The notes beneath the pieces were generated by a model. The model was not told where the DNA came from. It searched no databases and saw only the letters and a list, made by a program, of their open reading frames with translations. Both the position numbers and the translations under genes were made by a program. This document shows, piece by piece, positions 9,864-18,005 of a stretch of DNA of 41,003 bases; within the stretch, counting starts at the first letter, position 1; every line of letters begins with the position of its first letter. The DNA lies in the NCBI RefSeq assembly GCF_000321045.1, contig NZ_HE578946.1, positions 210,982 through 251,984 of the forward strand, read 5' to 3'. This DNA is from Phytobacter massiliensis JC163 (GTDB lineage: Bacteria > Pseudomonadota > Gammaproteobacteria > Enterobacterales > Enterobacteriaceae).

Positions 9864-9883
9864 GCCCGTACGCCTGCACGGGC
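9864..9883. terminator. Hairpin between converging acyltransferase and dctM ends
   Basis: GCCCGT (9864-9869) pairs with ACGGGC (9878-9883) in the 80-base gap between the two convergent stop codons. The T runs are weak on both sides, so it would be at most a weak bidirectional terminator. Confidence 0.4.
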
Positions 9884-9928
9884 CGTATTGTAGTTACGCC
9901 TGCAGCAGAAATCCTTGCTCAGGATGTT

Positions 9929-11209
9929 TTACATTAAGGTGTCAGGCAGGAACATAATCAGCGACGGGAACGCCACCAGCAGCCCGATGAACAGGAAAAA
10001 CGCTATCAGGTACGGCAGTGAAGCCCTGACAAACGACACCGTATTGCAGTTCAGTATGCCGCAAACGGTATACATACAGATACCCACCGGCGGCGTGTTC
10101 GCCCCAAGCAGCGTCAGCACCACAAAGATAATGCCGAAATGAATGGGGTCGAAGCCTGCCTCCATCGCTATCGGCAGCAGGATGGGCGTCAGCAGCAAGA
10201 TAATCACGCTGCCGTCGAAAATCATCCCGGATACCGCGATAAACACCAGCAGCAGGAACAGAATGCCGTAGGGGTTTTCTGTCACCGTTGTCAGCACTTC
10301 CGCCAGCGACTGGGGAATCTGGTCGATGATGGTGATATGCCCGAGGATCGCCGCAGACATGATCAGCAGCATCACCACGCCGATATCGCTGATAGTGTCT
10401 TTCAGCACCTCCCACAGCGCCTGGTTATCCAGCTCTTTATAGATAAACCGGCCAATGATAAACGCATACAGCACGATAAACGCGCCGGCTTCGGTGGTGG
10501 TGAAGAACCCCAGACGGATGACCAGAATCAGTACGATAGGGAACATCAGCGCCCAGAAGCTGTTTTTGAACCCTTTCCAGACGTCATGGCGCGTTGGCAG
10601 GCTGGTCGTCTCCGGCGCGATGTTCATCTTTCTGACCATCACATAGTTGGTGCCCATCAGGATGACCGTCAGCAGAAGGCCTGGGATAACCCCGGCCATG
10701 AACAGTTTGCCAATGGAGACGTTCCCGACAAAGCCGTACAGGATAAGCAGGATACTCGGCGGAATGGTCGCGGTAATCAGAGAGCTGAACGCGATAACAA
10801 CGGCGGTAAACGGTTTTGGATACCCCTGCTTCACCATCGGCACCCCAAGAACGCGCGCCTGCATGGCGGCGTCTGCGGTTGCCGAGCCGGATACCCCGCC
10901 CAGCAGGCAGGCCAGCAGGACGTTAATCTGGGCCATACCGCCCACCATCCAGCCTGAAACGATACGCACGAAATCGAGCAGGCGGGCGGTTACGCCGGTT
11001 TTGTTCAGCAGGTTGCCCACCAGCAGAAACAGCGGGGTGGCCATAATAGGGAAAGACTGTGTAGGAGCCGAAAATTTTTGAAATGCGATCCCCGGCGGCA
11101 TGAAGTCATCAAAAAAGAAGAAGCTCAGCCCGGAAATGGCAATCACAAACCCGACCGGCATGCCGATAATTAAAAGGACAACAAACAATACACAGGTGAG
11201 CAGGATCAT
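9929..11209 (-). CDS. TRAP transporter large permease subunit (DctM type)
   Basis: The product has 426 residues with about twelve transmembrane helices (for example MILLTCVLFVVLLIIGMPVGFVIAISGLSFF at the N-terminus). This is the ion-coupled translocating subunit of a tripartite ATP-independent periplasmic transporter. The typical segments GGVSGSATADAAMQARVLGVPMV and PPSILLILYG are present. It is the last gene of the operon rspA-type dehydratase, binding protein, DctQ, DctM. Its ATG overlaps the dctQ stop as ATGA, so the two membrane subunits are translationally coupled. The substrate is presumably a sugar acid, given the dehydratase in the operon. Confidence 0.93.
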   Translation of the reverse strand: MILLTCVLFVVLLIIGMPVGFVIAISGLSFFFFDDFMPPGIAFQKFSAPTQSFPIMATPLFLLVGNLLNKTGVTARLLDFVRIVSGWMVGGMAQINVLLACLLGGVSGSATADAAMQARVLGVPMVKQGYPKPFTAVVIAFSSLITATIPPSILLILYGFVGNVSIGKLFMAGVIPGLLLTVILMGTNYVMVRKMNIAPETTSLPTRHDVWKGFKNSFWALMFPIVLILVIRLGFFTTTEAGAFIVLYAFIIGRFIYKELDNQALWEVLKDTISDIGVVMLLIMSAAILGHITIIDQIPQSLAEVLTTVTENPYGILFLLLVFIAVSGMIFDGSVIILLLTPILLPIAMEAGFDPIHFGIIFVVLTLLGANTPPVGICMYTVCGILNCNTVSFVRASLPYLIAFFLFIGLLVAFPSLIMFLPDTLM

Positions 11210-11676
11210 AACTCAGATACCTCTGCAGATTCCGGGCACCCCGATACCATATACAGGGCTGTATTTATGAACATCAGGAGACAGCCTGTGGGGACTGCGC
11301 TGTTGAGCCAGGCCGACGAGAGGCTGGTGACAGGAAGCTGGCTTCCGGCCGTGGTCAGGGTGAAGTTATAGCCGTACCAGACGCCACATCCCAGAAAGAG
11401 TAGAATCAGCACTTCGTTGAACCATAAACAGCTGCGCCGGGTGAACTGGGGAAGCAGACGCACGACGGCATCCACACCGATATGCCTGCGAAGCTGGAGG
11501 GCATAATCAATAGCCAGAACCGAAACCCATGCAAAAATAACCATGGCGATTTCCAGCGACCAGATCAGCGGATAGCCGATTGCGCGTCCGACCCCCCCGG
11601 CAAGAATGATGATCACAATAGAAGCCAGTCCGATTCTCGCAATAGCGAGTTCGAGTTGACGAAAGCGGTTATACAT
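11206..11676 (-). CDS. TRAP transporter small permease subunit (DctQ type)
   Basis: The product has 156 residues with four hydrophobic helices, the size and layout of DctQ, which bridges the binding protein and the large permease. The segment VLAIDYALQLRRHIGVDAVVRLLP, with its Q-x-R-x-HI core, is the family signature. The start has AAGGA about eight bases upstream. It overlaps dctM by four bases and is separated from the binding-protein gene by a 57-base gap that holds a strong hairpin. Confidence 0.9.
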   Translation of the reverse strand: MYNRFRQLELAIARIGLASIVIIILAGGVGRAIGYPLIWSLEIAMVIFAWVSVLAIDYALQLRRHIGVDAVVRLLPQFTRRSCLWFNEVLILLFLGCGVWYGYNFTLTTAGSQLPVTSLSSAWLNSAVPTGCLLMFINTALYMVSGCPESAEVSEL

Positions 11677-11697
11677 AATCCGTCCTTTAATAAAAGG

Positions 11698-11723
11698 AGA
11701 GGTATGCCGGGTCGCATACCTCT
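11698..11723 (-). promoter_or_regulatory. Intercistronic stem-loop between dctP and dctQ
   Basis: AGAGGTATGC pairs perfectly with GCATACCTCT (10 bp, six-base loop). On the minus strand it is followed by CCTTTTATT. Its position right after the binding-protein gene suggests a partial terminator or a 3'-end protector that lets the binding protein be made in excess over the permease. Confidence 0.65.
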
Positions 11724-11733
11724 GGTTTTACTT

Positions 11734-12711
11734 TTACTCTGCGATCACTTTCTGAACCTGATCGTATGCATCCTTCAGGCCCAGTTTTTCAGGCACGGAA
11801 GCGCAGGCCTGCTTAAACGGCGTGACGTCTACTTCATCCACGCTGACGCCGCTTTTCGCCATGACGCCCAGCAGCTCCTGCTCTTTCTTGAGGGTCTCTT
11901 CCGACGCCAGGTTGCCCTGTTTTTCTGACTCTTCCTGCAAGATTTTCTGCAGGTCTTCCGGCAGAGAGTCCATCCATTTCTTCGACACGATAATGCCGGT
12001 CATTAAATGGATATGGTTGGTCTTGGTGATGTTCTTAGTGATTTCGTACAGCTTGGAGCCGTATACCGCCGTGGGCTGGGCTTCTGCCGCGTCCACGATG
12101 CCGGTCTGAATAGAGGAATAGATTTCGGACCAGGACAGCGGCACCGGCTCCCCGCCCATGCATTTAATGGTTTCAATGGTGACCGGCGCTTCCAGCGCCC
12201 TGACTTTAACGCCGTGCAGGTCCTCAGGCGTGTGGATTGGCTTCTTCGTTACCAGCATGCGCCCGCCCTGATACCAGTTGAAGGAGAGCGGCACCAGCCC
12301 GGATGCGCCGCCCAGCCGGTCTTCCCACGAGCGGAACACGTCGCTTTGAATGAATTTTTTCTGCGCGGCGTAATCCGGGAAGACAAAAGGCGCGGGCAGG
12401 ATGGAGAGTTCAGGCACAAACGAGGCCAGACGAGCGCCATCAACGATGATCCCTACGTTACTGCCTGACTGGGCATGCTGTAACAGTTCGTTGTCTGCCC
12501 CAAGCTGGCCGGAGGAAAATAGCTTAATGCGGATTTTTTTATCGCTGCGCTTTTCGACCTCTTTCTTAAAGGATTGCAGCCCCTTGTAGATGGGGTCATC
12601 CGGCGACAGGGAGGTGGACAGATTGAGTGAATAATCCGCTGCCATGGCAGAAAATGATGAAATAGAGACAGTGAACAACAGTGTTTTTAACAGGCTGGGT
12701 TTAAATTTCAT
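11734..12711 (-). CDS. TRAP transporter periplasmic binding protein (DctP type)
   Basis: The product has 325 residues. A signal peptide (MKFKPSLLKTLLFTVSISSFSAMA, cleavage before ADYS) precedes the DctP/SBP fold. The family motif VKVRALEAPVTIETIKCMGGEPVPLSWSEIYSSIQTGIVDAAEAQP lies at about 168-213; the arginine in VRALE is the carboxylate-binding residue of DctP proteins and points to an organic acid ligand. AGGA precedes the ATG. It lies 30 bases downstream of the rspA-type gene, so the ligand is probably an aldonate or uronate related to the dehydratase substrate (mannonate, gluconate or similar). It also resembles hexuronate-type TRAP binding proteins; specificity cannot be read from the sequence. 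Confidence 0.92.
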   Translation of the reverse strand: MKFKPSLLKTLLFTVSISSFSAMAADYSLNLSTSLSPDDPIYKGLQSFKKEVEKRSDKKIRIKLFSSGQLGADNELLQHAQSGSNVGIIVDGARLASFVPELSILPAPFVFPDYAAQKKFIQSDVFRSWEDRLGGASGLVPLSFNWYQGGRMLVTKKPIHTPEDLHGVKVRALEAPVTIETIKCMGGEPVPLSWSEIYSSIQTGIVDAAEAQPTAVYGSKLYEITKNITKTNHIHLMTGIIVSKKWMDSLPEDLQKILQEESEKQGNLASEETLKKEQELLGVMAKSGVSVDEVDVTPFKQACASVPEKLGLKDAYDQVQKVIAE

Positions 12712-12741
12712 TTTTTTTCCTTTTTGTAGGGTAGCGGTTTA

Positions 12742-13956
12742 TTACCAGTTCCAGAGGGTGCCATCTTCCAGGCGGGCGACAGGCAGACAGGCCGGATCGT
12801 AGGGATATTTCGCCGCCAGCTTTTCATCGAACTCAATGCCTAACCCCGGCTTTTCACCCGGATGCATATAGCCCTGGTCGAACGTCCAGCTGTGCGGGAA
12901 GACTTCAAGCATCTGCTCGCTGTAGCCCATATATTCCTGCACGCCGAAGTTCGGCACCCACAGGTCAAAGTGCAGGGCGGCGGCGTGGCAGATAGGGGAC
13001 AGATCCGACGGGCCGTGCGAACCGGTGCGTACCTGGTACAGCGAGGCGAAGTCAGCAATACGGCGCATGCCGGTGATGCCGCCCGCATGGGTAATGGTGG
13101 TGCGGATATAGTCGATAAGCTGCTCTTCAATGAGCTGTTTGCAGTCCCAGATACTGTTAAAGACTTCACCCACGGCAATCGGCGTAACGGTGTGCTGACG
13201 AATCAGGCGGAAGCACTCCTGGTTTTCGGCCGGGGTCGGATCTTCCATCCAGAACAGACGGTACTCTTCAATACTTTTGCCAAAGCGCGCGGCTTCGATG
13301 GGCGTCAGGCGGTGGTGCATGTCGTGCAGCAGATGCTCATCAAAACCGTATTTGTTACGCACGGCTTCAAACAGTGTGGGGGTGAAATCGAGGTATTTCT
13401 CTGTTGACCACAGCTGCTCTTCCGGCCACTGCCCCTTGGTGGCCGGCTCGTAGGCAAGCCCTTTGCCTTTCGCCATGCCGTAGGTCGTCTTCATGCCCGG
13501 AATGCCGCACTGCACACGAATAGCTTTAAAGCCCATTTCCCGGTGGCGGGCGTAGTCGTCCAGCACCTCGTCAACGGTATGGCCTGTGGTGTGGCAGTAA
13601 ACCATCACGCCTTCACGGGACGCGCCGCCCAGCAGCTGATACAGCGGCATACCCGCTGCTTTCGCTTTGATGTCCCACAACGCCATATCGACAGCGGAAA
13701 TCGCCGACATGGTGACAGGCCCGCGACGCCAGTACGCGCCTTTGTAGAAGTACTGCCAGGTATCTTCAATACGCTGCGCGTCGCGGCCAATCAGTTGCGG
13801 ACAGAGGTGGTCTTTCAGATATGAGGCGACAGAAAGCTCACGTCCATTGAGGGTGGCATCGCCCAGACCGACAATCCCATCATCGGTAGTTATCTTAAGA
13901 GTAACGAAGTTGCGTCCCGGACAGGTGACAAAGACTTCTGCCCTAACAATTTTCAT
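12742..13956 (-). CDS. rspA: RspA / mannonate dehydratase-type enolase superfamily protein
   Basis: The product has 404 residues from the ATG at 13956, with AAGGG upstream; the upstream open frame to 14229 has no family similarity. The sequence is close to E. coli RspA and to D-mannonate dehydratases (ManD) of the enolase superfamily. Metal-binding carboxylates are D212, E238 and E264. Catalytic candidates R147, Y159, H214, H314 and E341 are all present at the places expected for ManD. The C-terminus [13 protein letters not shown] is that of RspA. Family members dehydrate D-mannonate and/or D-gluconate to 2-keto-3-deoxygluconate, some very weakly; E. coli RspA was first linked to starvation sensing. 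Here it leads an operon with a TRAP importer, unlike the E. coli rspA-rspB pairing, which argues for real catabolic use. Confidence 0.9.
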   Translation of the reverse strand: MKIVRAEVFVTCPGRNFVTLKITTDDGIVGLGDATLNGRELSVASYLKDHLCPQLIGRDAQRIEDTWQYFYKGAYWRRGPVTMSAISAVDMALWDIKAKAAGMPLYQLLGGASREGVMVYCHTTGHTVDEVLDDYARHREMGFKAIRVQCGIPGMKTTYGMAKGKGLAYEPATKGQWPEEQLWSTEKYLDFTPTLFEAVRNKYGFDEHLLHDMHHRLTPIEAARFGKSIEEYRLFWMEDPTPAENQECFRLIRQHTVTPIAVGEVFNSIWDCKQLIEEQLIDYIRTTITHAGGITGMRRIADFASLYQVRTGSHGPSDLSPICHAAALHFDLWVPNFGVQEYMGYSEQMLEVFPHSWTFDQGYMHPGEKPGLGIEFDEKLAAKYPYDPACLPVARLEDGTLWNW

Positions 13957-14016
13957 AATGTTGCCCTTCATTAATAGTAATAATAATTTGCAATGAAAAA
14001 TGACATTGATAGAACT

Positions 14017-14061
14017 ACCATACAAGAATGCAATAACGTAATTTTGAGGTGAATCACAACT
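14017..14061 (-). promoter_or_regulatory. CRP-like site and class II promoter of the rspA-TRAP operon
   Basis: TTTGA-N6-TCACA at 14043-14058 is a good CRP half-site pair, and the flanking bases (14040-14061) also fit the 22-base consensus. On the minus strand, TATGGT (14022-14017) is a plausible extended -10. It would put the start near 14010 and centre the CRP site at about -40.5, the class II position. cAMP-CRP control fits a carbon-catabolic operon and is known for rspA in E. coli. Confidence 0.55.
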
Positions 14062-14436
14062 CGTTCTGGGAGGATGGGGTAAACCGACCCTCGATGTGGG
14101 GGGTGAAGGCTGCGAAAGGAAAAGATAGATGTAGATATGACACAGAGCTACAAGCGAGTAAGCTGGTAAAAGGATGTTGCTAACAAGAAGTGATTTAATT
14201 AAGGAATAAGCTTCCAAGCCCGAGCACAAATATTCACACGCTTTTTATAACAGCAAAAGTATTAAGTTAATAGTTTTGTGCTAATTACTATAAATTAAGC
14301 GATTTATTACAATGGTATTTTAAGTTAAGATTGACGTCAGGCTAGGTAATTAGTGAAGCATTCTTATTGTCAGGGCTATGAGATTGAAAAAAGCCAATGT
14401 CTCCATAGACTTATGAAGACACCTTTATTATATGCA
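14062..14436. other. Gene-free AT-rich interval between rspA and the small orphan gene
   Basis: No gene is supported. Composition drops sharply to AT-rich at about 14220 and stays so up to the tRNA, which marks a junction between the sugar-acid operon and foreign-looking DNA. I see no insertion-sequence ends. Confidence 0.4.
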
Positions 14437-14727
14437 TCAATTATTCTTATTACTTACTTTTGAAATCTCATATTCTACAATTTTCAGAATATGGTTGATC
14501 CTTTCATTAATGGAAAATGCAAGGTCGGTGATGCCTTCAAGGTTACTTATCAGTTCGGGATTATAAATCGTAGCATCCATCTTAGGTTTTAGAGGATTGT
14601 TTCGATTTTTGATTTCATTTTGAATTGCATTAAAAATGAATTTCTCTTCATCTTCATTTGTAAAAAGGGCATTTTTGATTTCTTTCAATTGATTCGGCGT
14701 CAGCCATAATTTAATTAGGTGTTCCAT
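14437..14727 (-). CDS. Small hypothetical protein, AT-rich orphan
   Basis: The best start is the ATG at 14727, with TAGGA about nine bases upstream, giving 96 residues (MEHLIKLWLTPNQLKEIKNALF...). The frame is open upstream to 14784. The product looks soluble, helical and charged, without a signal peptide, membrane segment or recognisable motif; the last 40 residues could form an amphipathic helix or coiled coil. Codon use is strongly A/T-ending, unlike the neighbouring backbone genes, which suggests transfer. I do not recognise a family. The ribosome binding site and length support a real gene, but moderately. Confidence 0.5.
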   Translation of the reverse strand: MEHLIKLWLTPNQLKEIKNALFTNEDEEKFIFNAIQNEIKNRNNPLKPKMDATIYNPELISNLEGITDLAFSINERINHILKIVEYEISKVSNKNN

Positions 14728-14784
14728 AAATTGTGTCCTAAGAGTAATTATAAATACATCATACACCATTTTTTCTAATTTCAT

Positions 14785-15241
14785 AAATTATTATATTTCG
14801 ATGAAATATATTTATGGGATATATGATAAGTTGTAAATGTATTTATCAAATGAATGGTTTGTTCAAGGTGATGAATATTTTAACCATAACCTGTTGTTTG
14901 GCTGTAAGTGTACAAATTAGCAGTTGTTAAGTATTGTAGGCGGATTTGCGGTTTTAATTCTGTATATGGCCAGCAGCAAAGACTTTTTTAAGTGAGGGGA
15001 AATCTTGTTTATAAATAAATACATTCTAAAATAAAAAATGTTTTAAAAGAGTGAGGTTATCAAAAAAGCATAAGCTATAGAAATAAATTTCAAAATGAGA
15101 TTAATTAATAAAATGTTGTTTATAAAACGAAATGATCAACATCAATCCTAAGGAAATATAGGATGTATGATAGTTGCCTCGCTTCAATAGAAGTACATCT
15201 TATAGGATTTTGCTTTGAAATAAATATGCCATGCAAAGAAG
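14785..15241. other. AT-rich interval without genes, next to tRNA-Ile2
   Basis: No frame with a ribosome binding site or plausible product is seen on either strand. The composition is very AT-rich, like 14230-14790, and contrasts with the GC-rich backbone. It may be decayed island DNA. I looked for a second copy of the tRNA 3' end, which would mark an attachment site, and found none. Confidence 0.4.
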
Positions 15242-15271
15242 AAAAAACAAGCCATTCTTGATGAGTGGCTT
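15242..15271 (-). terminator. Rho-independent terminator of ileX
   Basis: On the minus strand AAGCCA (15271-15266) pairs with TGGCTT (15254-15249), followed by G and a run of six T. It lies 23 bases after the tRNA 3' end. Confidence 0.75.
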
Positions 15272-15293
15272 AGTGTCACAATAGCCTAAAATG

Positions 15294-15369
15294 TGGTGGC
15301 CCCTGTTGGGTTTGAACCAACGACCAAGCGATTATGAGTCGCCTGCTCTAACCACTGAGCTAAGGGGCC
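15294..15369 (-). tRNA. ileX: tRNA-Ile2 (anticodon CAU, lysidine-type)
   Basis: The 76-base gene folds as a complete cloverleaf. The acceptor stem is GGCCCCT/AGGGGCC, the D arm is GCTC-AGTGGTTA-GAGC, the anticodon stem GGCGA/TCGCT carries loop CTCATAA, the T arm is TTGGTTCAAACCCAA, and CCA is encoded. The CAU anticodon in this tRNA body is the isoleucine AUA reader; TilS changes C34 to lysidine. The body is almost identical to E. coli ileX, which also lies beside mug. It is not a methionine tRNA. Confidence 0.96.
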
Positions 15370-15379
15370 GTGGTCGGGG

Positions 15380-15408
15380 ATTATAAAGTAACTTCCGCAA
15401 CCGATCCA
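15380..15408 (-). promoter_or_regulatory. Promoter of ileX
   Basis: On the minus strand a perfect TATAAT (15385-15380) is followed by a GC-rich discriminator, as in stable-RNA promoters under stringent control. A weak -35 (TGGATC, 15408-15403) stands 17 bases upstream. Confidence 0.65.
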
Positions 15409-15494
15409 GCGTCTGCTATCCGCTTGCTTGTTTTGTAAGCAATACATTTTCAATCCTTTATACTTATGCCTCTATATATAAAGCAGGAGTGAAA

Positions 15495-16001
15495 ATGATT
15501 CATGACATCCTGGCGCCTGGCTTGCGCGTCGTGTTTTGCGGTATTAACCCCGGTAAGTCATCAGCCCATACGGGATTTCATTTTGCCCATCCCGGCAATC
15601 GATTCTGGAAAGTCATCCACCAGGCTGGCTTCACCGATCGGTTACTTAAGCCAGAAGAGGAACGCCACCTGCTGGATACGCGCTGCGGAATCACCATGCT
15701 GGTTGAACGACCGACGGTGCAGGCAAGTGAAGTGGAGCTGCATGAGCTTAGGACTGGTGGCAGGGATCTGATTAAAAAGATTGAGGACTACCAGCCCGCT
15801 GCGCTGGCGGTGCTGGGTAAGAAAGCCTTTGAGCAAGCTTTCAGCGTACGCGGAGCGCCCTGGGGGAAACAGAAATTCACTATTGGCGTGACTCAGGTTT
15901 GGGTGTTGCCTAACCCGAGCGGACTTAACAGAGCAACGCTTGAAAAGCTGGTGGAGTCCTACCGGGAACTGGATGATGCGCTGGCGATGAGGGGAGTGTG
16001 A
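15495..16001 (+). CDS. mug: G/U(T) mismatch-specific uracil/thymine-DNA glycosylase Mug
   Basis: The product has 168 residues from the ATG at 15495, just after an AGGAG site that excludes the in-frame GTG at 15489. It matches E. coli Mug in length and sequence. The GINPG motif holds the catalytic N18, and NPSGLNRAT near residue 140 is the wedge that intrudes into DNA. The enzyme removes uracil, ethenocytosine and, weakly, thymine opposite guanine in base excision repair. In E. coli mug is next to rpoD; here the capsule island separates them. Confidence 0.96.
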   Translation: MIHDILAPGLRVVFCGINPGKSSAHTGFHFAHPGNRFWKVIHQAGFTDRLLKPEEERHLLDTRCGITMLVERPTVQASEVELHELRTGGRDLIKKIEDYQPAALAVLGKKAFEQAFSVRGAPWGKQKFTIGVTQVWVLPNPSGLNRATLEKLVESYRELDDALAMRGV

Positions 16002-16484
16002 AACCATATCCACACTAGCAGCCTGCCTTTATGACGAGATCGCTTTTCACAGTACTACCTCTTTTAAGGGGTTAACCGAGGCTGAATTGAAAAAAACTAC
16101 AGGAGTGATACAAAGCGTTTTGCTTGAGTTTCGATAAAAATTCTTCTATAGAAACGGAATTTGAGAAATGGGCACGAAAATGAACAGATTATAACCATAT
16201 GATCTCACATAAAAATTCAGCTCCATTCAAGGGATTTATCTTATAAATAGTTAGTGATGATTAATAAAGTTCAATTGATAGGTTAGAACTTATAGGATTT
16301 GTCCTGATACCCCGTTACATTTAGAGCCGATTTAGACTTAAGGACGTTTGCGTCAGGAAGATTTCCGCTTATTAACGCTTATTACTTCACCTTCCTACAA
16401 ACAACACAATTCATCGAAAAGCGTTTTTCTGCTTTTTGTTACAGTTAGCTGCCTAATTATTGGCATGCTCATATTTTGCGCACC
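16002..16484. other. Leader and promoter interval upstream of kpsM
   Basis: No gene is supported. A weak promoter candidate is TTCAAT-N17-TAGGAT near 16271-16299. An open frame from 16348 runs into kpsM, but it crosses the JUMPstart element and encodes nothing recognisable, so I treat it as untranslated leader. A long leader before kpsM is also known for E. coli group 2 capsule loci. Confidence 0.45.
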
Positions 16485-16521
16485 GAGCACTCTGGTAGCT
16501 ATAGCCAGGGGCGGTAGCGTG
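16485..16521 (+). promoter_or_regulatory. JUMPstart element with ops (RfaH recruitment site)
   Basis: The stretch matches the 39-base JUMPstart sequence found upstream of enterobacterial surface-polysaccharide operons: GAGCACTCTGGTAGCT, then CCAGGG. It ends in the ops core GGCGGTAGCGTG (16510-16521), which pauses RNA polymerase and recruits the antiterminator RfaH. It lies 28 bases before the kpsM ATG and should permit transcription through kpsMT and the AT-rich block downstream. Confidence 0.95.
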
Positions 16522-16548
16522 TCTCAAGACGTCAAGGTGAGATCACCC

Positions 16549-17325
16549 ATGGCCAGAAGTGGTTTGGAAGTTCAGCAAGCAGCGGTGAAAGCGCTGTTCT
16601 TACGCGAGATAAAAACGCGTTTTGGTAAGTATCGGTTAGGGTACTTGTGGGCAATACTTGAACCTGCTGCGCATCTTATAGTCTTAATGGGTATATTTGG
16701 CTATATAAAAAACCGAACTATGCCGGATATTTCATTTCCGGTATTTTTATTAAATGGCTTAATACCTTATTTTATTTTTAGCCATATTGCTACGCGTTCA
16801 ATTGGAGCTATCGAAGCAAATCAAGGCCTTTTTAATTATAGACCAGTAAAACCAATAGACACTATTATTGCACGCACACTTTTGGAAACTTTAATATATG
16901 TGGGTGTCTATATCATACTAATGACTATAGTTGGTTTATTAGGTGAAGAGTTCGCATTTAATCATGTAATTACTTTAGTAGCCACTTGGACCCTACTTGT
17001 TATTTTTTCTTTTGGAATTGGTCTTGTATTCATGGTTTTGGGTAATACTTTCCCTGAAACGGAGAAGTTCTTACCTATTATAATTAAACCTCTATACTTT
17101 ATGTCATGCGTAATGTTTCCATTACATGCTATACCTAAAGACTATTGGTCTTATCTTTTATGGAACCCGATAGTACATGCTATAGAGCTAAGCCGTGAAT
17201 CGGTTGTAGCTAGTTATACAAGTGGTGATGTCAGTATAGGTTATCTCTCGATATGTGCTCTTGGTGCACTTTTTATCGGATTAGTCATGTATCGTATAAG
17301 CGAAGAGGCAATGCTAACATCATGA
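16549..17325 (+). CDS. kpsM: Capsule ABC transporter permease KpsM
   Basis: The product has 258 residues from ATG 16549, the length of E. coli K5/K1 KpsM, starting MARSGLEVQQAAVKALFLREIKTRFG as in the family. The six-helix ABC-2 membrane domain includes the strongly conserved stretches YLWAILEP, GLFNYRPVKPIDTIIAR and FPLHAIPKDYWSYLLWNP, and the C-terminus EEAMLTS is typical. With KpsT it exports lipid-linked capsule polysaccharide across the inner membrane. Its stop overlaps the kpsT start as ATGA. A longer frame to 16348 exists but runs through the JUMPstart. Confidence 0.96.
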   Translation: MARSGLEVQQAAVKALFLREIKTRFGKYRLGYLWAILEPAAHLIVLMGIFGYIKNRTMPDISFPVFLLNGLIPYFIFSHIATRSIGAIEANQGLFNYRPVKPIDTIIARTLLETLIYVGVYIILMTIVGLLGEEFAFNHVITLVATWTLLVIFSFGIGLVFMVLGNTFPETEKFLPIIIKPLYFMSCVMFPLHAIPKDYWSYLLWNPIVHAIELSRESVVASYTSGDVSIGYLSICALGALFIGLVMYRISEEAMLTS

Positions 17326-17981
17326 TTAAAATCAGTAAATTAACTAAATCGTACAAGACACCAAAAGGAAGACATTACGTTTTTAAGGGACTGGACCTAG
17401 AATTACCAGCGGATAAAAGCATAGCTTTGATTGGGCGTAATGGCGCTGGTAAATCAACACTATTGAGAATGATTGGTGGAATTGACAGGCCTGATAGTGG
17501 GAAAATTTGTACCAACAAAACAATCTCATGGCCTGTCGGTTTATCTGGTGGATTCCAAGGGAGTTTGACGGGAAGGGAAAATGTAAAGTTCGTTGCTCGC
17601 CTGTATGCTCATCGTGGCGAACTTAAGGAAAAAGTATCTTTCGTAGAAGAGTTTGCAGAACTAGGTAAATATTTTGATATGCCAATCAAAACTTATTCAT
17701 CGGGAATGAAATCTCGACTAGGGTTTGGTTTAAGCATGGCATTTGATTTTGACTACTATTTAGTTGATGAGGTAACAGCGGTTGGTGACGCCCGTTTTAA
17801 AAGAAAATGCATGCAACTTTTTGAAAGTAAGAGAAATATCTCTAATTTTATTATGGTTTCTCACAGCCTTCATTCATTGAAAAAGTATTGCGATATAGCT
17901 CTTTTGGTTGGTAGAGAAAGCATCAAATTATATGACTCTATAGATGAAGCCATTGAAGAGTATATTCTCGAAGAGGAATGA
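17322..17981 (+). CDS. kpsT: Capsule ABC transporter ATPase KpsT
   Basis: The product has 219 residues. Walker A is GRNGAGKST (38-46), the signature is YSSGMKSRLGFGLSMAF, and Walker B is FDYYLVDEVTAVGD. It matches KpsT in length and motifs and lacks the C-terminal carbohydrate-binding domain of O-antigen Wzt. This fits group 2/3 capsule export, where the Kdo linker rather than the polymer is recognised. It is translationally coupled to kpsM by a four-base overlap and is the last gene before the serotype-specific block. Confidence 0.96.
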   Translation: MIKISKLTKSYKTPKGRHYVFKGLDLELPADKSIALIGRNGAGKSTLLRMIGGIDRPDSGKICTNKTISWPVGLSGGFQGSLTGRENVKFVARLYAHRGELKEKVSFVEEFAELGKYFDMPIKTYSSGMKSRLGFGLSMAFDFDYYLVDEVTAVGDARFKRKCMQLFESKRNISNFIMVSHSLHSLKKYCDIALLVGRESIKLYDSIDEAIEEYILEEE

Positions 17982-18005
17982 ATAATTTCATCATTAAGGC
18001 GAGCT

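Noticed and set aside
10139-10957. Open frame of 272 codons antisense to dctM
   Set aside because: It is a glutamine/histidine-rich low-complexity translation typical of the complement of a membrane protein gene; there is no ribosome binding site.
13957-14229. N-terminal extension of the RspA-type protein by 91 residues
   Set aside because: It has no similarity to the family, which starts at MKIV; a ribosome binding site lies before 13956 and the CRP-like promoter lies inside the extension.
15294-15369. tRNA-Met by its CAT anticodon
   Set aside because: The tRNA body matches ileX, whose C34 is changed to lysidine so that it reads AUA; the location next to mug also fits.
15294-15369. tRNA-Ile2 as an attachment site of an integrative island
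   Set aside because: No direct repeat of its 3' end and no integrase gene were found in the window.
16348-16548. In-frame 67-codon extension of KpsM with a hydrophobic segment, slightly like a KpsE tail
   Set aside because: It runs through the JUMPstart/ops element, has no ribosome binding site, and KpsM proteins begin at MARSG (16549).
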